Translations under genes and position numbers: made by a program
Shown here: positions 43,418-53,400 of the stretch, piece by piece
How the letters are laid out: each line of letters opens with the position of its first letter
Position numbering within the stretch: position 1 is the stretch's first letter
DNA from: Mesorhizobium sp. NZP2298
Lineage (GTDB): Bacteria > Pseudomonadota > Alphaproteobacteria > Rhizobiales > Rhizobiaceae
Length of the DNA: 64,000 bases
Assembly (NCBI RefSeq): GCF_013170825.1
Contig: NZ_CP033365.1
Location: forward strand, 6,522,001 to 6,586,000
Direction of reading: 5' to 3'
The notes under the pieces: generated by a model
Told to the model about the DNA's origin: nothing
Database searches by the model: none
What the model saw: the letters and a program-made list of their open reading frames with translations, nothing else

Positions 43418-44866
43418 ATGAACACGACAAGCATGTCGACCATTGGCAGGCGCCTTGGTCTTTTGATGGCGGCTACGATGTTGACCTGCGGGAGTGCGAG
43501 TGCACTTACGCTCAAGGAAGCAGTGGCGGTTGCCGTCGAATCCAATCCCGAAATCGGCCAGGCCATAGAAAATCGCGAAGCAATCGAGTTCGAATTGCGT
43601 CAGGCCAAGGGGCTTTATCTTCCCAGCGTCGACCTGGAAGCGTCGGCTGGTGCTCGCCGTCTCGACAATTCCTCCCGACGCGTGCTCTCCATACAGGACG
43701 ACGCGCTTTATCCGGCCGAAACCGATCTGACGGTTTCGCAAACGCTCTATGACAGCGGCGCGAGACGGGCTGAACTGAACCGCCAGGCCTCGCGCGTCGA
43801 CGGCGCGTCGTTTCGTGTCCTGGAGCGTTCTGAATTCATCGGCCTCTCGGTTGTCCAGGACTACCTCGAATACATGCTTCAGGCCTCGATCGTTTCAGAG
43901 GCAAAGAAGAACCTCGGCTTTCATCAAGCAATGCTGCACGACATCCAGGAAGGCATTGCCGGCGGCGGGTTGAACGAAGCCGACCGGCAGCAGGCCGAAG
44001 AGCGGCTGTTCGCGGCCAAGGCCCGCATGCAGGAGGCCTCGGAGGAGCTCGAGGCCTCGAGGATACGCTTCTTCAAGACTGTCGGGAAACCGTTGACCAA
44101 TGCGTCGAGGCCGGCCGATGTTTCCGGCGCGCTGCCAAGGTCTCTCGACGATGCGATCGGCCTTGCGCGGGAGAGCAATCCGCGCGTCCATATGGCCAAC
44201 AGCGACATCGCCGCCGCAGCCTCGCTGGTCGACGCGGCCCGCGCGAAATACGGCCCCTCGATCGTCGCCGAAGGCGTCGCTCGGGCTGGGTATGACATCG
44301 ACGGCGACAATGGCGACACATCAGACCTGCAGGCACGCCTGGTGCTGCGATGGAACCTCTACCGGGGCGGCATCGACAAGGCCAACGAGCAGGAGCAGAT
44401 CCGCCGCACCAGCGAGCAGCGCCTTGCGATGCATCAGGTGCTGCGGGAAATCGAAGAAGCTGTTCGCACCTCCTGGGATCGCCGCTTCCGGCAAGCCGAC
44501 CTGGCAAAGACCCTGAAGCTGCAAGCCGCCTCCAACGAGAAGCTGGTTGCGTCCTATCGCGAGCAATTCAAGGTCGGGCAGCGCTCGTTGCTCGACGTGC
44601 TGGATGCACAGAACACGCGGTTCAACACGGCGACACTGGCGGACACCGCATCCTATGCCTCGCTCTTTGCCCAATATCGGCTTCTGGCGGCGACCGGGCA
44701 GTTGCTGAAAACGATGGACATCCACCCGCCAAAGCAGGCCGCGGCCTACGCACGGACCGAGTTCGCCGCACCGGAAACGGCCGACACGGAAACCTATGCG
44801 CGCACGCCGTCGGAACAGAAGAACGACCTGCCTTTCGATATCCTGGCGCCGGTCAGGAAAAAATAA
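43418..44866 (+). CDS. TolC-family outer-membrane channel of the adhesin secretion system
   Basis: The 482-residue outer-membrane efflux protein has a signal peptide (LLMAATMLTCGSASA-LTLKEAVAVAVESNPEI) and two OEP repeats. Family segments are GLYLPSVDLEASAG, VSQTLYDSGARRAELNRQ, LVLRWNLYRGGIDKANEQ and FKVGQRSLLDVLDAQN. It would form the outer-membrane duct for the downstream ABC/HlyD pair. The ABC transporter gene starts 40 bases later, so the three genes form a type I secretion operon. Confidence 0.95.
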   Translation: MNTTSMSTIGRRLGLLMAATMLTCGSASALTLKEAVAVAVESNPEIGQAIENREAIEFELRQAKGLYLPSVDLEASAGARRLDNSSRRVLSIQDDALYPAETDLTVSQTLYDSGARRAELNRQASRVDGASFRVLERSEFIGLSVVQDYLEYMLQASIVSEAKKNLGFHQAMLHDIQEGIAGGGLNEADRQQAEERLFAAKARMQEASEELEASRIRFFKTVGKPLTNASRPADVSGALPRSLDDAIGLARESNPRVHMANSDIAAAASLVDAARAKYGPSIVAEGVARAGYDIDGDNGDTSDLQARLVLRWNLYRGGIDKANEQEQIRRTSEQRLAMHQVLREIEEAVRTSWDRRFRQADLAKTLKLQAASNEKLVASYREQFKVGQRSLLDVLDAQNTRFNTATLADTASYASLFAQYRLLAATGQLLKTMDIHPPKQAAAYARTEFAAPETADTETYARTPSEQKNDLPFDILAPVRKK

Positions 44867-44906
44867 GCGGCTGTAAGGGGCGATCGAAAGTCCCTGTGGG
44901 CGGATC

Positions 44907-47039
44907 GTGAACCAGCAACCCAACATCCTCTCCCCGAAGGAGGCGTTCAAGTCCTGCTTCTCGGCCATTGCCGGGTATCTCGGCAGACCGAGCGCGCACA
45001 CGGTGCTGTTCGCCGGCGTGCCGCTGTCGGACACGCGCATCGACATCGATGCCATCCGGCATCTTGCCGAGCGCATCGGCCTTGAGATCACCGAATTCAG
45101 CCATCGTGACTTCCTTCGGGGGCGCATCGATCTTCCCGCCATCGTGTTTCGCGCCGGCCAATTGCCGGTTGCCCTGCTGGCCGAAACCGAGGACGGCGCG
45201 TTCACCACCGCTCCCCAGGAAGACGGCCGCGTAACCATCACCAGATCAGAGCTGGCCGCCACTTACATCAGTGGCGGCGTTTCCTTCTCGATAACCTATG
45301 CCAACGCCGCCGAAGGGATGAGCGTCGGTTCCGCGCCGAAGATCGAGCGGCGACACTGGCTGACGGGAACGATGGGCCCGTTCTGGCGCACTTATTCGAA
45401 GGTCATCCTGTCGGCAATATTCATCAACCTGCTGGCCATCGCCTCGCCGATCTTCACCATGAACGTCTACGACAGGATCCTGCCGAACAAGGCGATATCG
45501 ACGCTCTGGGTTCTGTCGATCGGCATCGCCGCGGTCATCCTGTTCGACCTGCTTTTGAAGACCGCCAGGGCGTCGCTCATCGACTATGCCGGGCGCAAGG
45601 CGGATCTGCGCATCTCATATATGCTGTTCGAGAAAGTGCTGAACTCATCCCTGTCGGCACGGCCGGGCTCGACGGGCGAATATGCAAATCGGGTGACGCA
45701 GTATGAGTTCGTGCGCGAATTCTTCACGTCGAACACCATCAGCGTTTTCATCGACACGGCCTTCGTGTTCGTCTTCCTCCTGGTCATCTATGCGATAGGC
45801 GGCTGGCTGGTCATCATACCGGCGCTGGCCTTCGTGGCTTCCGTGATCGTCGGACTGGTCACGCAGCGGAGCATTGGAAAACGCGTCGCGGCCTCCATGA
45901 ACGAGGCCTCGCAACGGCAGGCCCTGCTGGTGGAATCCATCTCCACGCTGGAGACGATCAAGTCGCTGCGGGCCGAGGCGTATCTGTTGCGAAAATGGGG
46001 AGAGCATTCCAAGAACGCGTCAAACACGTCCGAGAAGATCAAGCAGCTGTCGGCGGCGGCCGGCAATATAACGCAGGCCATCCAGCAGATGGTCACCGTC
46101 GCGCTGATCGTGGCCGGCGCCTACGCCTTTTCTGAAGGACACGTCTCTACCGGCGCCATCATCGGCACCGTGATGCTGGCCAGCAGGGCGGTGTCTCCCC
46201 TTGGCCAGATCGCCATCACCTTGTCCAGACTTCGCCAGGCCATGCTCTCCTTGCGCATGGTCAACTCGATCATGGAGCAGCCGGAGGATCGCCCGGACAC
46301 GGTGGGTTTCGTCAACCGGCCCATCCGCAACGGCGCCATGGTGTTCAGGAATGTCGGCTTTGTCTATCCGGGCTCCGAAAACGAAGTCCTGACCGGCCTG
46401 AATTTCTCGGTAAGGCCAGGCGAGCGGATTGGCATCATCGGCCGCATAGGCTCGGGAAAGACAACCATGGGTCGGCTGATCGGCAGGCTTTTCCTGCCGA
46501 CATCAGGCGAGTTGCTGCTGGACGGGATCGACATCCGCCAATATCACCCATCGGAGGTACGCGCCGCAGTCGGGATTGTCGCGCAAGCCAATGATCTGTT
46601 TTCGGGCACCATCAAGGAGAACCTTCTGATGGCTTGTCCGGAGGCGACCGACGAGCAGATTGTCGAAGCGGCCAAGGCTGCCGGCGTCGACGATTTCGTC
46701 TCCCGTCACCCGCGCGGCTACGACATGAATGTCGGCGAGCGCGGCACCAATCTCTCGGGCGGCCAGAGGCAGACGATGGCGATCGCCCGGCTGTTGCTGA
46801 CCAAACCCAAAATCGTCTTCCTGGACGAGCCGTCGGGATCGATGGACCTGGCTTCCGAGCGGCAACTGATCAAGCAGCTCAAAGTGGCTTTCGACCGGAA
46901 CACGACGCTGATCGTTTCGACGCACCGCTTCAGCATGCTCGAGCTGGCCGACCGTCTTATCGTCATCGAGCAAGGCAGGATCGTTGCCGACGGACCAAAG
47001 GACCAAGTGATACAGGCGCTGCAGAAAACAAACGCCTGA
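44907..47039 (+). CDS. type I secretion ABC transporter (LapB-like, with C39-like domain)
   Basis: The 710-residue permease-ATPase starts with GTG. Residues about 15-130 form a peptidase C39-like domain without the catalytic Cys (degenerate, as in RTX adhesin transporters). Six membrane helices follow, then the ATPase: Walker A IGRIGSGKTTMGRLIG, signature GTNLSGGQRQTMAIARLLL, Walker B KIVFLDEPSGSMD and H-loop VSTHRFSMLEL. It would export the large RTX adhesin at 50422. It lies between the TolC and HlyD-like genes. Confidence 0.95.
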   Translation: MNQQPNILSPKEAFKSCFSAIAGYLGRPSAHTVLFAGVPLSDTRIDIDAIRHLAERIGLEITEFSHRDFLRGRIDLPAIVFRAGQLPVALLAETEDGAFTTAPQEDGRVTITRSELAATYISGGVSFSITYANAAEGMSVGSAPKIERRHWLTGTMGPFWRTYSKVILSAIFINLLAIASPIFTMNVYDRILPNKAISTLWVLSIGIAAVILFDLLLKTARASLIDYAGRKADLRISYMLFEKVLNSSLSARPGSTGEYANRVTQYEFVREFFTSNTISVFIDTAFVFVFLLVIYAIGGWLVIIPALAFVASVIVGLVTQRSIGKRVAASMNEASQRQALLVESISTLETIKSLRAEAYLLRKWGEHSKNASNTSEKIKQLSAAAGNITQAIQQMVTVALIVAGAYAFSEGHVSTGAIIGTVMLASRAVSPLGQIAITLSRLRQAMLSLRMVNSIMEQPEDRPDTVGFVNRPIRNGAMVFRNVGFVYPGSENEVLTGLNFSVRPGERIGIIGRIGSGKTTMGRLIGRLFLPTSGELLLDGIDIRQYHPSEVRAAVGIVAQANDLFSGTIKENLLMACPEATDEQIVEAAKAAGVDDFVSRHPRGYDMNVGERGTNLSGGQRQTMAIARLLLTKPKIVFLDEPSGSMDLASERQLIKQLKVAFDRNTTLIVSTHRFSMLELADRLIVIEQGRIVADGPKDQVIQALQKTNA

Positions 47040-47064
47040 AAAACAAACTTATTTAACGTATTCA

Positions 47065-48375
47065 ATGCGTTGGGGTCATATTGACATGCTTGCAAGGGAA
47101 GACCGGCCGCCGCTCTTCGCGTCGGCGTCCTTATTGATCATAGGGGCACTGTTTGTGTCTTCTGTCGCCTGGGCGTCCTTTGCCGAGGTCGATGAGATCG
47201 CACGCGGCGAAGGCAAGGTCATACCGGCATCCAAAACCCAGATCATCCAGGCCAGCGAGCCGGGCGTCGTTCAGGAAATTGCCGTGAAGATCGGACAGAT
47301 CGTCAAGAAGAACGATCTCATCATTCGCCTCGATAACTCGCTCAACACGTCCAGCCTCGGCGAGCAACAGGCCAAGGCACGGGCACTTGAGACGCGCATT
47401 GCGCGGCTCAAGTTCGAACAGGGCGGCAATATCGAGGGCCAATTTCCCTGCCCTCCCGAAATCCAGAAGGTCGCTCCGGAAATCTGCGACAATGAGCAGA
47501 AGTTGCTCGTCGCGCGCCGTGACAATTTCCAGGTCAAGCTGTCCGTTCTCAAATCCCGGCTCGATCAGCGCGAGAATGAATTGGACGAAGCCAACGCCAA
47601 TCTCGATCGCCTCACCAAGAACCTCGAAGTCAGCGACCGGGAAACTGCGCTGGTCGAATCCATGGTCAAGAAGGGGCTGATGGCGAGGACCGAGCAGATC
47701 CGCGTCGAGCGCGAGCAGACCGAACTGCATGGGCAGCTGAACCTCGCCGGTGAAACCATCAAGAAGGCCAAGGCGGCCATCACCGAAGCCCAGCTTCAAG
47801 TCAACGAGCTCGGCCTGCAGTTGCAACAGGAGGCGCTGAGCGACCTGACGCAGGCGTTGGCCGACCTTTCGGTTGTCGATGAGACCATACGCGGAGCCAC
47901 CGACAAGGTAGCGCGCACGGACATACGCTCCCCTGTCGACGGGATCGTCAACACGCTTGATGTCAACACGCTTGGTGCCTTCGTGCAGCCCGGCGCGGTC
48001 GTGGCCGGCATCGTGCCGACTTCCGAGACGCTGCTGGTCGAAGCGCGGGTTTCACCACGAGATGTTGCCTTCATCCGGCCGGACCAGGACGCGCTGATCA
48101 AGATAACCGCTTATGATTTCTCGATCTTCGGCGGCATCGAGGGCAAGGTCTCCAACATCACCGCCGACAGCCTGGTCGACCAGAAGACGGGCGAGCCTTA
48201 CTACCAGGTGCGCGTGGCAACAGAGAGGTCGACGCTGACCCGGGATGGCAAGACCTATTCGATCATCCCCGGCATGATCTGTTCGGTCGACATCAAGACC
48301 GGACGCAAGACCATCCTCACCTATCTGCTGAAACCGATCAACAAGGCCCGAGAGGAGGCAATGAGTGAGCGATAG
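47065..48375 (+). CDS. HlyD-family type I secretion membrane-fusion protein (LapC-like)
   Basis: The 436-residue adaptor has an N-terminal anchor (LLIIGALFVSSVAWASFAEVDEIARGEGKVIPAS), a biotinyl/lipoyl-like strand (VQEIAVKIGQIVKKNDLI), a long coiled-coil hairpin (about residues 95-270) and a C-terminal beta domain (IRSPVDGIVNTLDVNTLGAFVQPG; VSPRDVAFIRPDQDALIKITAYDF). It bridges the ABC transporter and TolC in the periplasm. An ATG at 47086 is an alternative start. It overlaps the RHH gene. Confidence 0.95.
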   Translation: MRWGHIDMLAREDRPPLFASASLLIIGALFVSSVAWASFAEVDEIARGEGKVIPASKTQIIQASEPGVVQEIAVKIGQIVKKNDLIIRLDNSLNTSSLGEQQAKARALETRIARLKFEQGGNIEGQFPCPPEIQKVAPEICDNEQKLLVARRDNFQVKLSVLKSRLDQRENELDEANANLDRLTKNLEVSDRETALVESMVKKGLMARTEQIRVEREQTELHGQLNLAGETIKKAKAAITEAQLQVNELGLQLQQEALSDLTQALADLSVVDETIRGATDKVARTDIRSPVDGIVNTLDVNTLGAFVQPGAVVAGIVPTSETLLVEARVSPRDVAFIRPDQDALIKITAYDFSIFGGIEGKVSNITADSLVDQKTGEPYYQVRVATERSTLTRDGKTYSIIPGMICSVDIKTGRKTILTYLLKPINKAREEAMSER

Positions 48376-49006
48376 CGCTACCTCCCCCCTCGCCGGTCGC
48401 GAGCGGCTGCTTCCACCCATGGCGGCAGAGGATTTCGGGCTGGAATTCCGGGTTGTGGCGCGTGGCGGTACGCGACGCGGCATTCGTCTGGAACGGGCGT
48501 TCTGGACCTCGCTGAAGCAGATGGCCGAAAGCCGCAAATGCACCATCGGCATGCTCATCGACGAGATCGCAGAGAGCCATACCAACACAGGAAACCTGAC
48601 ATCGGCAATTCGTGTGGCCTGCATGCGCGGATTGGCCGACGAAAACCAGACCTTGCGAAGGCTAGCGTCGATCAAGACGATCAGCGCCATTCTGGTCGGC
48701 TGCCCGTCACCGGCTTTTGCGCTGTCTTCGTCGAAGAAGATCCTGACCTTCAACGCGCCGTTCCAGCAACTGGTCAGACGTCAATTACCGGTGGCGCCAA
48801 ATGAAGATGCGCGCAACGACCTGAAGCTTGCTCTGGACCTCAATGTCGCGGACATATTCACACGGCTCGACGCCAATGGCGAAGCGCCGGTCGCCACCGG
48901 TTTCGTCATCGGCGCGGGCGACCGCCGCTACCGTGGGCAGTTGAACGCGGTGCGGGCGCCAGTGCTCGAGCCGGAGCTGCTGATGGCCTTCGTTTTCGGC
49001 GGCTGA
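48365..49006 (+). CDS. ribbon-helix-helix protein with a possible PAS-like C-terminal domain
   Basis: The 213-residue cytosolic protein starts with GTG, overlapping the fusion-protein stop, after AGAGGAGG. Residues about 25-90 resemble an RHH_4 domain (VARGGTRRGIRLERAFWTSLKQMAESRKCTIGMLIDEIAESH). The C-terminal half has ILTFNAPFQQLVRRQLP and a later beta-rich stretch, reminiscent of a PAS-type sensor, but this is a weak resemblance. As the last gene of the type I secretion operon it may be its DNA-binding regulator. No ligand can be named. Confidence 0.75.
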   Translation: MSDSATSPLAGRERLLPPMAAEDFGLEFRVVARGGTRRGIRLERAFWTSLKQMAESRKCTIGMLIDEIAESHTNTGNLTSAIRVACMRGLADENQTLRRLASIKTISAILVGCPSPAFALSSSKKILTFNAPFQQLVRRQLPVAPNEDARNDLKLALDLNVADIFTRLDANGEAPVATGFVIGAGDRRYRGQLNAVRAPVLEPELLMAFVFGG

Positions 49007-49153
49007 TGCATGTCGCCCGAAAATGTATCGCCCCGGGAAGACGACAGGCGCGAACACAAGACCTGAAGCGCCTCGCATGAATCTATTCCGACCCGACGCA
49101 CTACATGGAGAAGACGCACCGAGCCGGGCGCCTCGCCTTGGTCCCGGGAGCGC

Positions 49154-50098
49154 CTAAGGCTGCAGGCCCTCGCCGGGTGCGACCGTCGCAAGACCGCCCT
49201 TGATATCGGCGACTTGGGCCGCGCCGGCCCGGGCGCCGTGGATCCACGCGCGGTCGGTGCTGAACGAGTACAACGGCACGTAGTCGGGGAGATCGCTGTC
49301 GCGCGAGACAACGTTGCTCAGGCTGTCCAGGATGAACACACCGCTGCCCGTGCTGACAGACAGCACGGCATGAAAGAAGCCGCGCTTGCGGTCCTGGAGC
49401 ACAACGAGCGACATGCTCTGTGCCGGAATGCCGGCGCGCAACAGCGCCGCCATCTTGAGAATGGCGAAATCCTCGCAGTCACCTGCCCGCCGCTCGAGAA
49501 TTTCCGAAGGCTTCGCCCAGTAGTCGAGCTTGCCGTAAACCACGCTGTCCTTCTTGTAGGCGATCGCGTGGTTTATGCTTGAGTTGACGAAGGACAGCTT
49601 GTCGATGAACCGCTTGTCCCTGGCAACATCGACGATCGCGGTGAAGATGCTGTTCTTGCCGTTGCACGTGCTGCCCGTGGAACAGTCGACGATGGCCTTG
49701 TAGACCGGCGCCCAACGCGCGGAGACCGGGAAATTGTGCATGGACAGCGCAACCGATCCGAACACGCCGGGAATTATCGACGCCGTCTGGATGGGATCGA
49801 TCCCGACATTGCCCCGCGCTGTCGAGGAGCCGTCTTCCCCATCGATGGCGGCAGGCCCGTAGCTGCCGAAAACCGTGCCGATCCTGTAGGCCGAGGCGGG
49901 CTGCCAAGGCTGCGGCCGCAGCAGCGAAATACCACCGAGGGTGGGAGGCGTTTCGACCCTTGCCAGCAGCGAATCGACAGGACCGACGCTCCTCGGGAAC
50001 GCGCCTGCGGACGACGGCTGCGACAGGCCCGCGATTCCGATTGCCAGCAGCAGCGCCTTGAGCCCGATTCTCCCCAGGGCAGATTTTTCTTTTTTCAT
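49154..50098 (-). CDS. LapG-like periplasmic transglutaminase-type cysteine protease
   Basis: The 314-residue protein has a signal peptide (ALLLAIGIAGLSQPSSAGA) and the bacterial transglutaminase-like cysteine peptidase domain. The triad is readable as Cys in RRAGDCEDFAILKM, His in RGFFHAVLSVS and Asp in FILDSLSN. In Pseudomonas, LapG cleaves the N-terminal region of the LapA adhesin and releases it from the cell; LapD inhibits it when c-di-GMP is high. The ATG at 50098 follows AAAGGTGG. The gene is divergent from the RTX adhesin, its probable substrate. No lapD homologue is in the window. Confidence 0.92.
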   Translation of the reverse strand: MKKEKSALGRIGLKALLLAIGIAGLSQPSSAGAFPRSVGPVDSLLARVETPPTLGGISLLRPQPWQPASAYRIGTVFGSYGPAAIDGEDGSSTARGNVGIDPIQTASIIPGVFGSVALSMHNFPVSARWAPVYKAIVDCSTGSTCNGKNSIFTAIVDVARDKRFIDKLSFVNSSINHAIAYKKDSVVYGKLDYWAKPSEILERRAGDCEDFAILKMAALLRAGIPAQSMSLVVLQDRKRGFFHAVLSVSTGSGVFILDSLSNVVSRDSDLPDYVPLYSFSTDRAWIHGARAGAAQVADIKGGLATVAPGEGLQP

Positions 50099-50421
50099 AA
50101 CGCCCACCTTTGACTGTGGACGCTATCAATCCCGTCTCAAATTATTGCAAAGGAAGGTGGATAATTTTCCTGTACTTGATAATCTCCATTTTATTTAAAA
50201 TTTTATGCAAATTTATACTTACGCTCACCAAGCAGCTGGAGCCGACCCACGCCAGACGGATCGCATGCCAGCCAATGTATATCAGGTTATATGTTTCGAG
50301 TTTACCACGCGTAAAAAATACTGAAGCTCGCATATCCGAATATATGAAACAGATTGCAAGATAGTTGCAAAGTAGAAGGGGTCACTGTCTCTATCCGGGA
50401 AATGCCGGAGGGGTTTTGGCC
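50099..50421. promoter_or_regulatory. AT-rich divergent promoter region between lapG-like and adhesin genes
   Basis: This 323-base gap is strikingly AT-rich compared with the rest of the window and has no gene. TTGCAA occurs three times: at 50145-50150, 50354-50359 and 50365-50370. The last two are 11 bases apart, one helical turn, close to the adhesin start. A CATAT/ATATG inverted repeat lies at 50331-50346. CCGGAGGGG provides the adhesin ribosome site. A DNA-binding regulator is likely but unidentified. Confidence 0.55.
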
Positions 50422-53400
50422 ATGACGAACAGTAACGATTTGGACACCGTCTCGAATTCGTGGGACGAGCACTCTGAACATAATGGCTTGCCGTCGCAGG
50501 CGCAGATTCAGGTCGCGGAAGCGCAAAAGGCGGCTCCGGCAGCCGCTGAACCGGTTCCGGTCGACGTCGGCAACGGCACGCCCGTCAAACCGGAAGCACC
50601 CGCGGAGGCCAAGGCCCCAGCGGCAGCGGCGCCGCACGAATATGTGGCCGACACCAGCAATGTGGTGAAACTTCCAGCCAACGTCTCGATCGACAACATC
50701 AAGGTCGACGGCCACAATCTCGTGCTCGAACAGGCCGACGGTTCGGTGATCGTCATCAAGGACGGCGCCCTCAACGTGCCGACCTTCATCATAGGCGACG
50801 TCGAAGTGCCGCGCGTTGCCTTGATCGCGGCGTTGGAAGCAAGCCATGTCGATGTCGCCTTTGGCGCCGACGGGTCGATTTCGGCGGGTCCTGGAGGTTC
50901 GGCCTCTAGCGCAGGCGGAGACTTCTCGGTTCCCCCAGGCGGTATCGGCGACGGGTTCGGCCTGTCGGCACTATTGCCGCCGACTGATCTGGCGTTCGGC
51001 CAGCCGGACAACCGCGAGCTGTTCCCGTCTCTTCTCAAGCCCGATTCCACACCGTCGATCGGTGACCTGACACCCGAGGCCGGTGGCGGTGACACCATCG
51101 TATACGAAAAGGGCCTCACCTCGGCTCCCGACACCAGCGAGATCAATACCGGCACGTTCACCATCTCCTCCCCCGACGGTGTCGGCTCGCTGACGATCGC
51201 CGGCCAAGTGATTTCGGGTGCCGCGCTTGCCAACAGCGCATCGACGCCGGTCAGCATCACCACGCCGCTCGGCAGTACGCTGACCATCACCGATTACGAT
51301 GCCAGCACCGGCCAGGTGAGCTACAGCTACACGCTTGTCCACAGCGAGACCCATCCCGGCGCCAGCACCGATTCCATCTACGACGACATGACTGTGACGG
51401 TGACCGACAGCGACGGCGACACCTCGGCTCCCGGCACACTGTCCGTCCAGATCGTCGACGATGTGCCGCATGCGGCGAACGACAGCGGGCAGCAGGCGGC
51501 GGAGAACGCGGCGGTCGCGGTCGACGTCAAGGCCAACGACACGGCGGGCGCCGACGGCGTCGACTGGAGCGGCGTGACGCACACGGTTGCGCAGAACGGC
51601 GCCAACCCGGCGACGGGGACCCTGTCCTACAACAATGACGGCACCTTCACCTACACGCCCGGCGCGGGCGAACAGGGAACGGTGACGTTCGACTACACCA
51701 TCAAGGACGGCGACGGCGACACCTCGACCGCGACCGTGACGATCACGCTGCTGACCGACTCGACGCCGACGATCACGGTGACGCCGACCGGCGGCACGCC
51801 CGCCGCCGACGCGCAGGCGGTGGTCGACGAGAAGGGCCTGCCGACCGGCACCGGCGAACTGGCCGATCACGATGCCGGCAACAACAGCGACGCGTCCGAG
51901 ACGACGACCGGCACCTTCAACGTCACCACGGGCGGCGACACGCTGCAGAAGCTGGAGATCGCCGACAAGGACGGCAACCTGGTCAACGTGACCAGCGGCG
52001 GCACGGTGCACGGCACCAATGGCGACCTGATCGTGACGGTCAATGGCGGCGTCTACAGCTACAGCTACACGCTGGCCCACAACGTGACCAACGCCGACCC
52101 CACCAAGACCGGGGCGGCCGACCAGGCGACCGGCGAGCACTTCGCGGTGACGGTCACCGACAGCGACGGCGACCAGGCCAGCGGCTCGCTGACGGTCAAG
52201 GTCAATGACGACGGGCCGCATGCGGTGAACGACAGCGGGCAGCAGGCGGCGGAGAACGCGGCGGTCGCGGTCGACGTCAAGGCCAACGACACGGCGGGCG
52301 CCGACGGCGTCGACTGGAGCGGCGTGACGCACACGGTTGCGCAGAACGGCGCCAACCCGGCGACGGGGACCCTGTCCTACAACAATGACGGCACCTTCAC
52401 CTACACGCCCGGCGCGGGCGAACAGGGAACGGTGACGTTCGACTACACCATCAAGGACGGCGACGGCGACACCTCGACCGCGACCGTGACGATCACGCTG
52501 CTGACCGACTCGACGCCGACGATCACGGTGACGCCGACCGGCGGCACGCCCGCCGCCGACGCGCAGGCGGTGGTCGACGAGAAGGGCCTGCCGACCGGCA
52601 CCGGCGAACTGGCCGATCACGATGCCGGCAACAACAGCGACGCGTCCGAGACGACGACCGGCACCTTCAACGTCACCACGGGCGGCGACACGCTGCAGAA
52701 GCTGGAGATCGCCGACAAGGACGGCAACCTGGTCAACGTGACCAGCGGCGGCACGGTGCACGGCACCAATGGCGACCTGATCGTGACGGTCAATGGCGGC
52801 GTCTACAGCTACAGCTACACGCTGGCCCACAACGTGACCAACGCCGACCCCACCAAGACCGGGGCGGCCGACCAGGCGACCGGCGAGCACTTCGCGGTGA
52901 CGGTCACCGACAGCGACGGCGACCAGGCCAGCGGCTCGCTGACGGTCAAGGTCAATGACGACGGGCCGCATGCGGTGAACGACAGCGGGCAGCAGGCGGC
53001 GGAGAACGCGGCGGTCGCGGTCGACGTCAAGGCCAACGACACGGCGGGCGCCGACGGCGTCGACTGGAGCGGCGTGACGCACACGGTTGCGCAGAACGGC
53101 GCCAACCCGGCGACGGGGACCCTGTCCTACAACAATGACGGCACCTTCACCTACACGCCCGGCGCGGGCGAACAGGGAACGGTGACGTTCGACTACACCA
53201 TCAAGGACGGCGACGGCGACACCTCGACCGCGACCGTGACGATCACGCTGCTGACCGACTCGACGCCGACGATCACGGTGACGCCGACCGGCGGCACGCC
53301 CGCCGCCGACGCGCAGGCGGTGGTCGACGAGAAGGGCCTGCCGACCGGCACCGGCGAACTGGCCGATCACGATGCCGGCAACAACAGCGACGCGTCCGAG

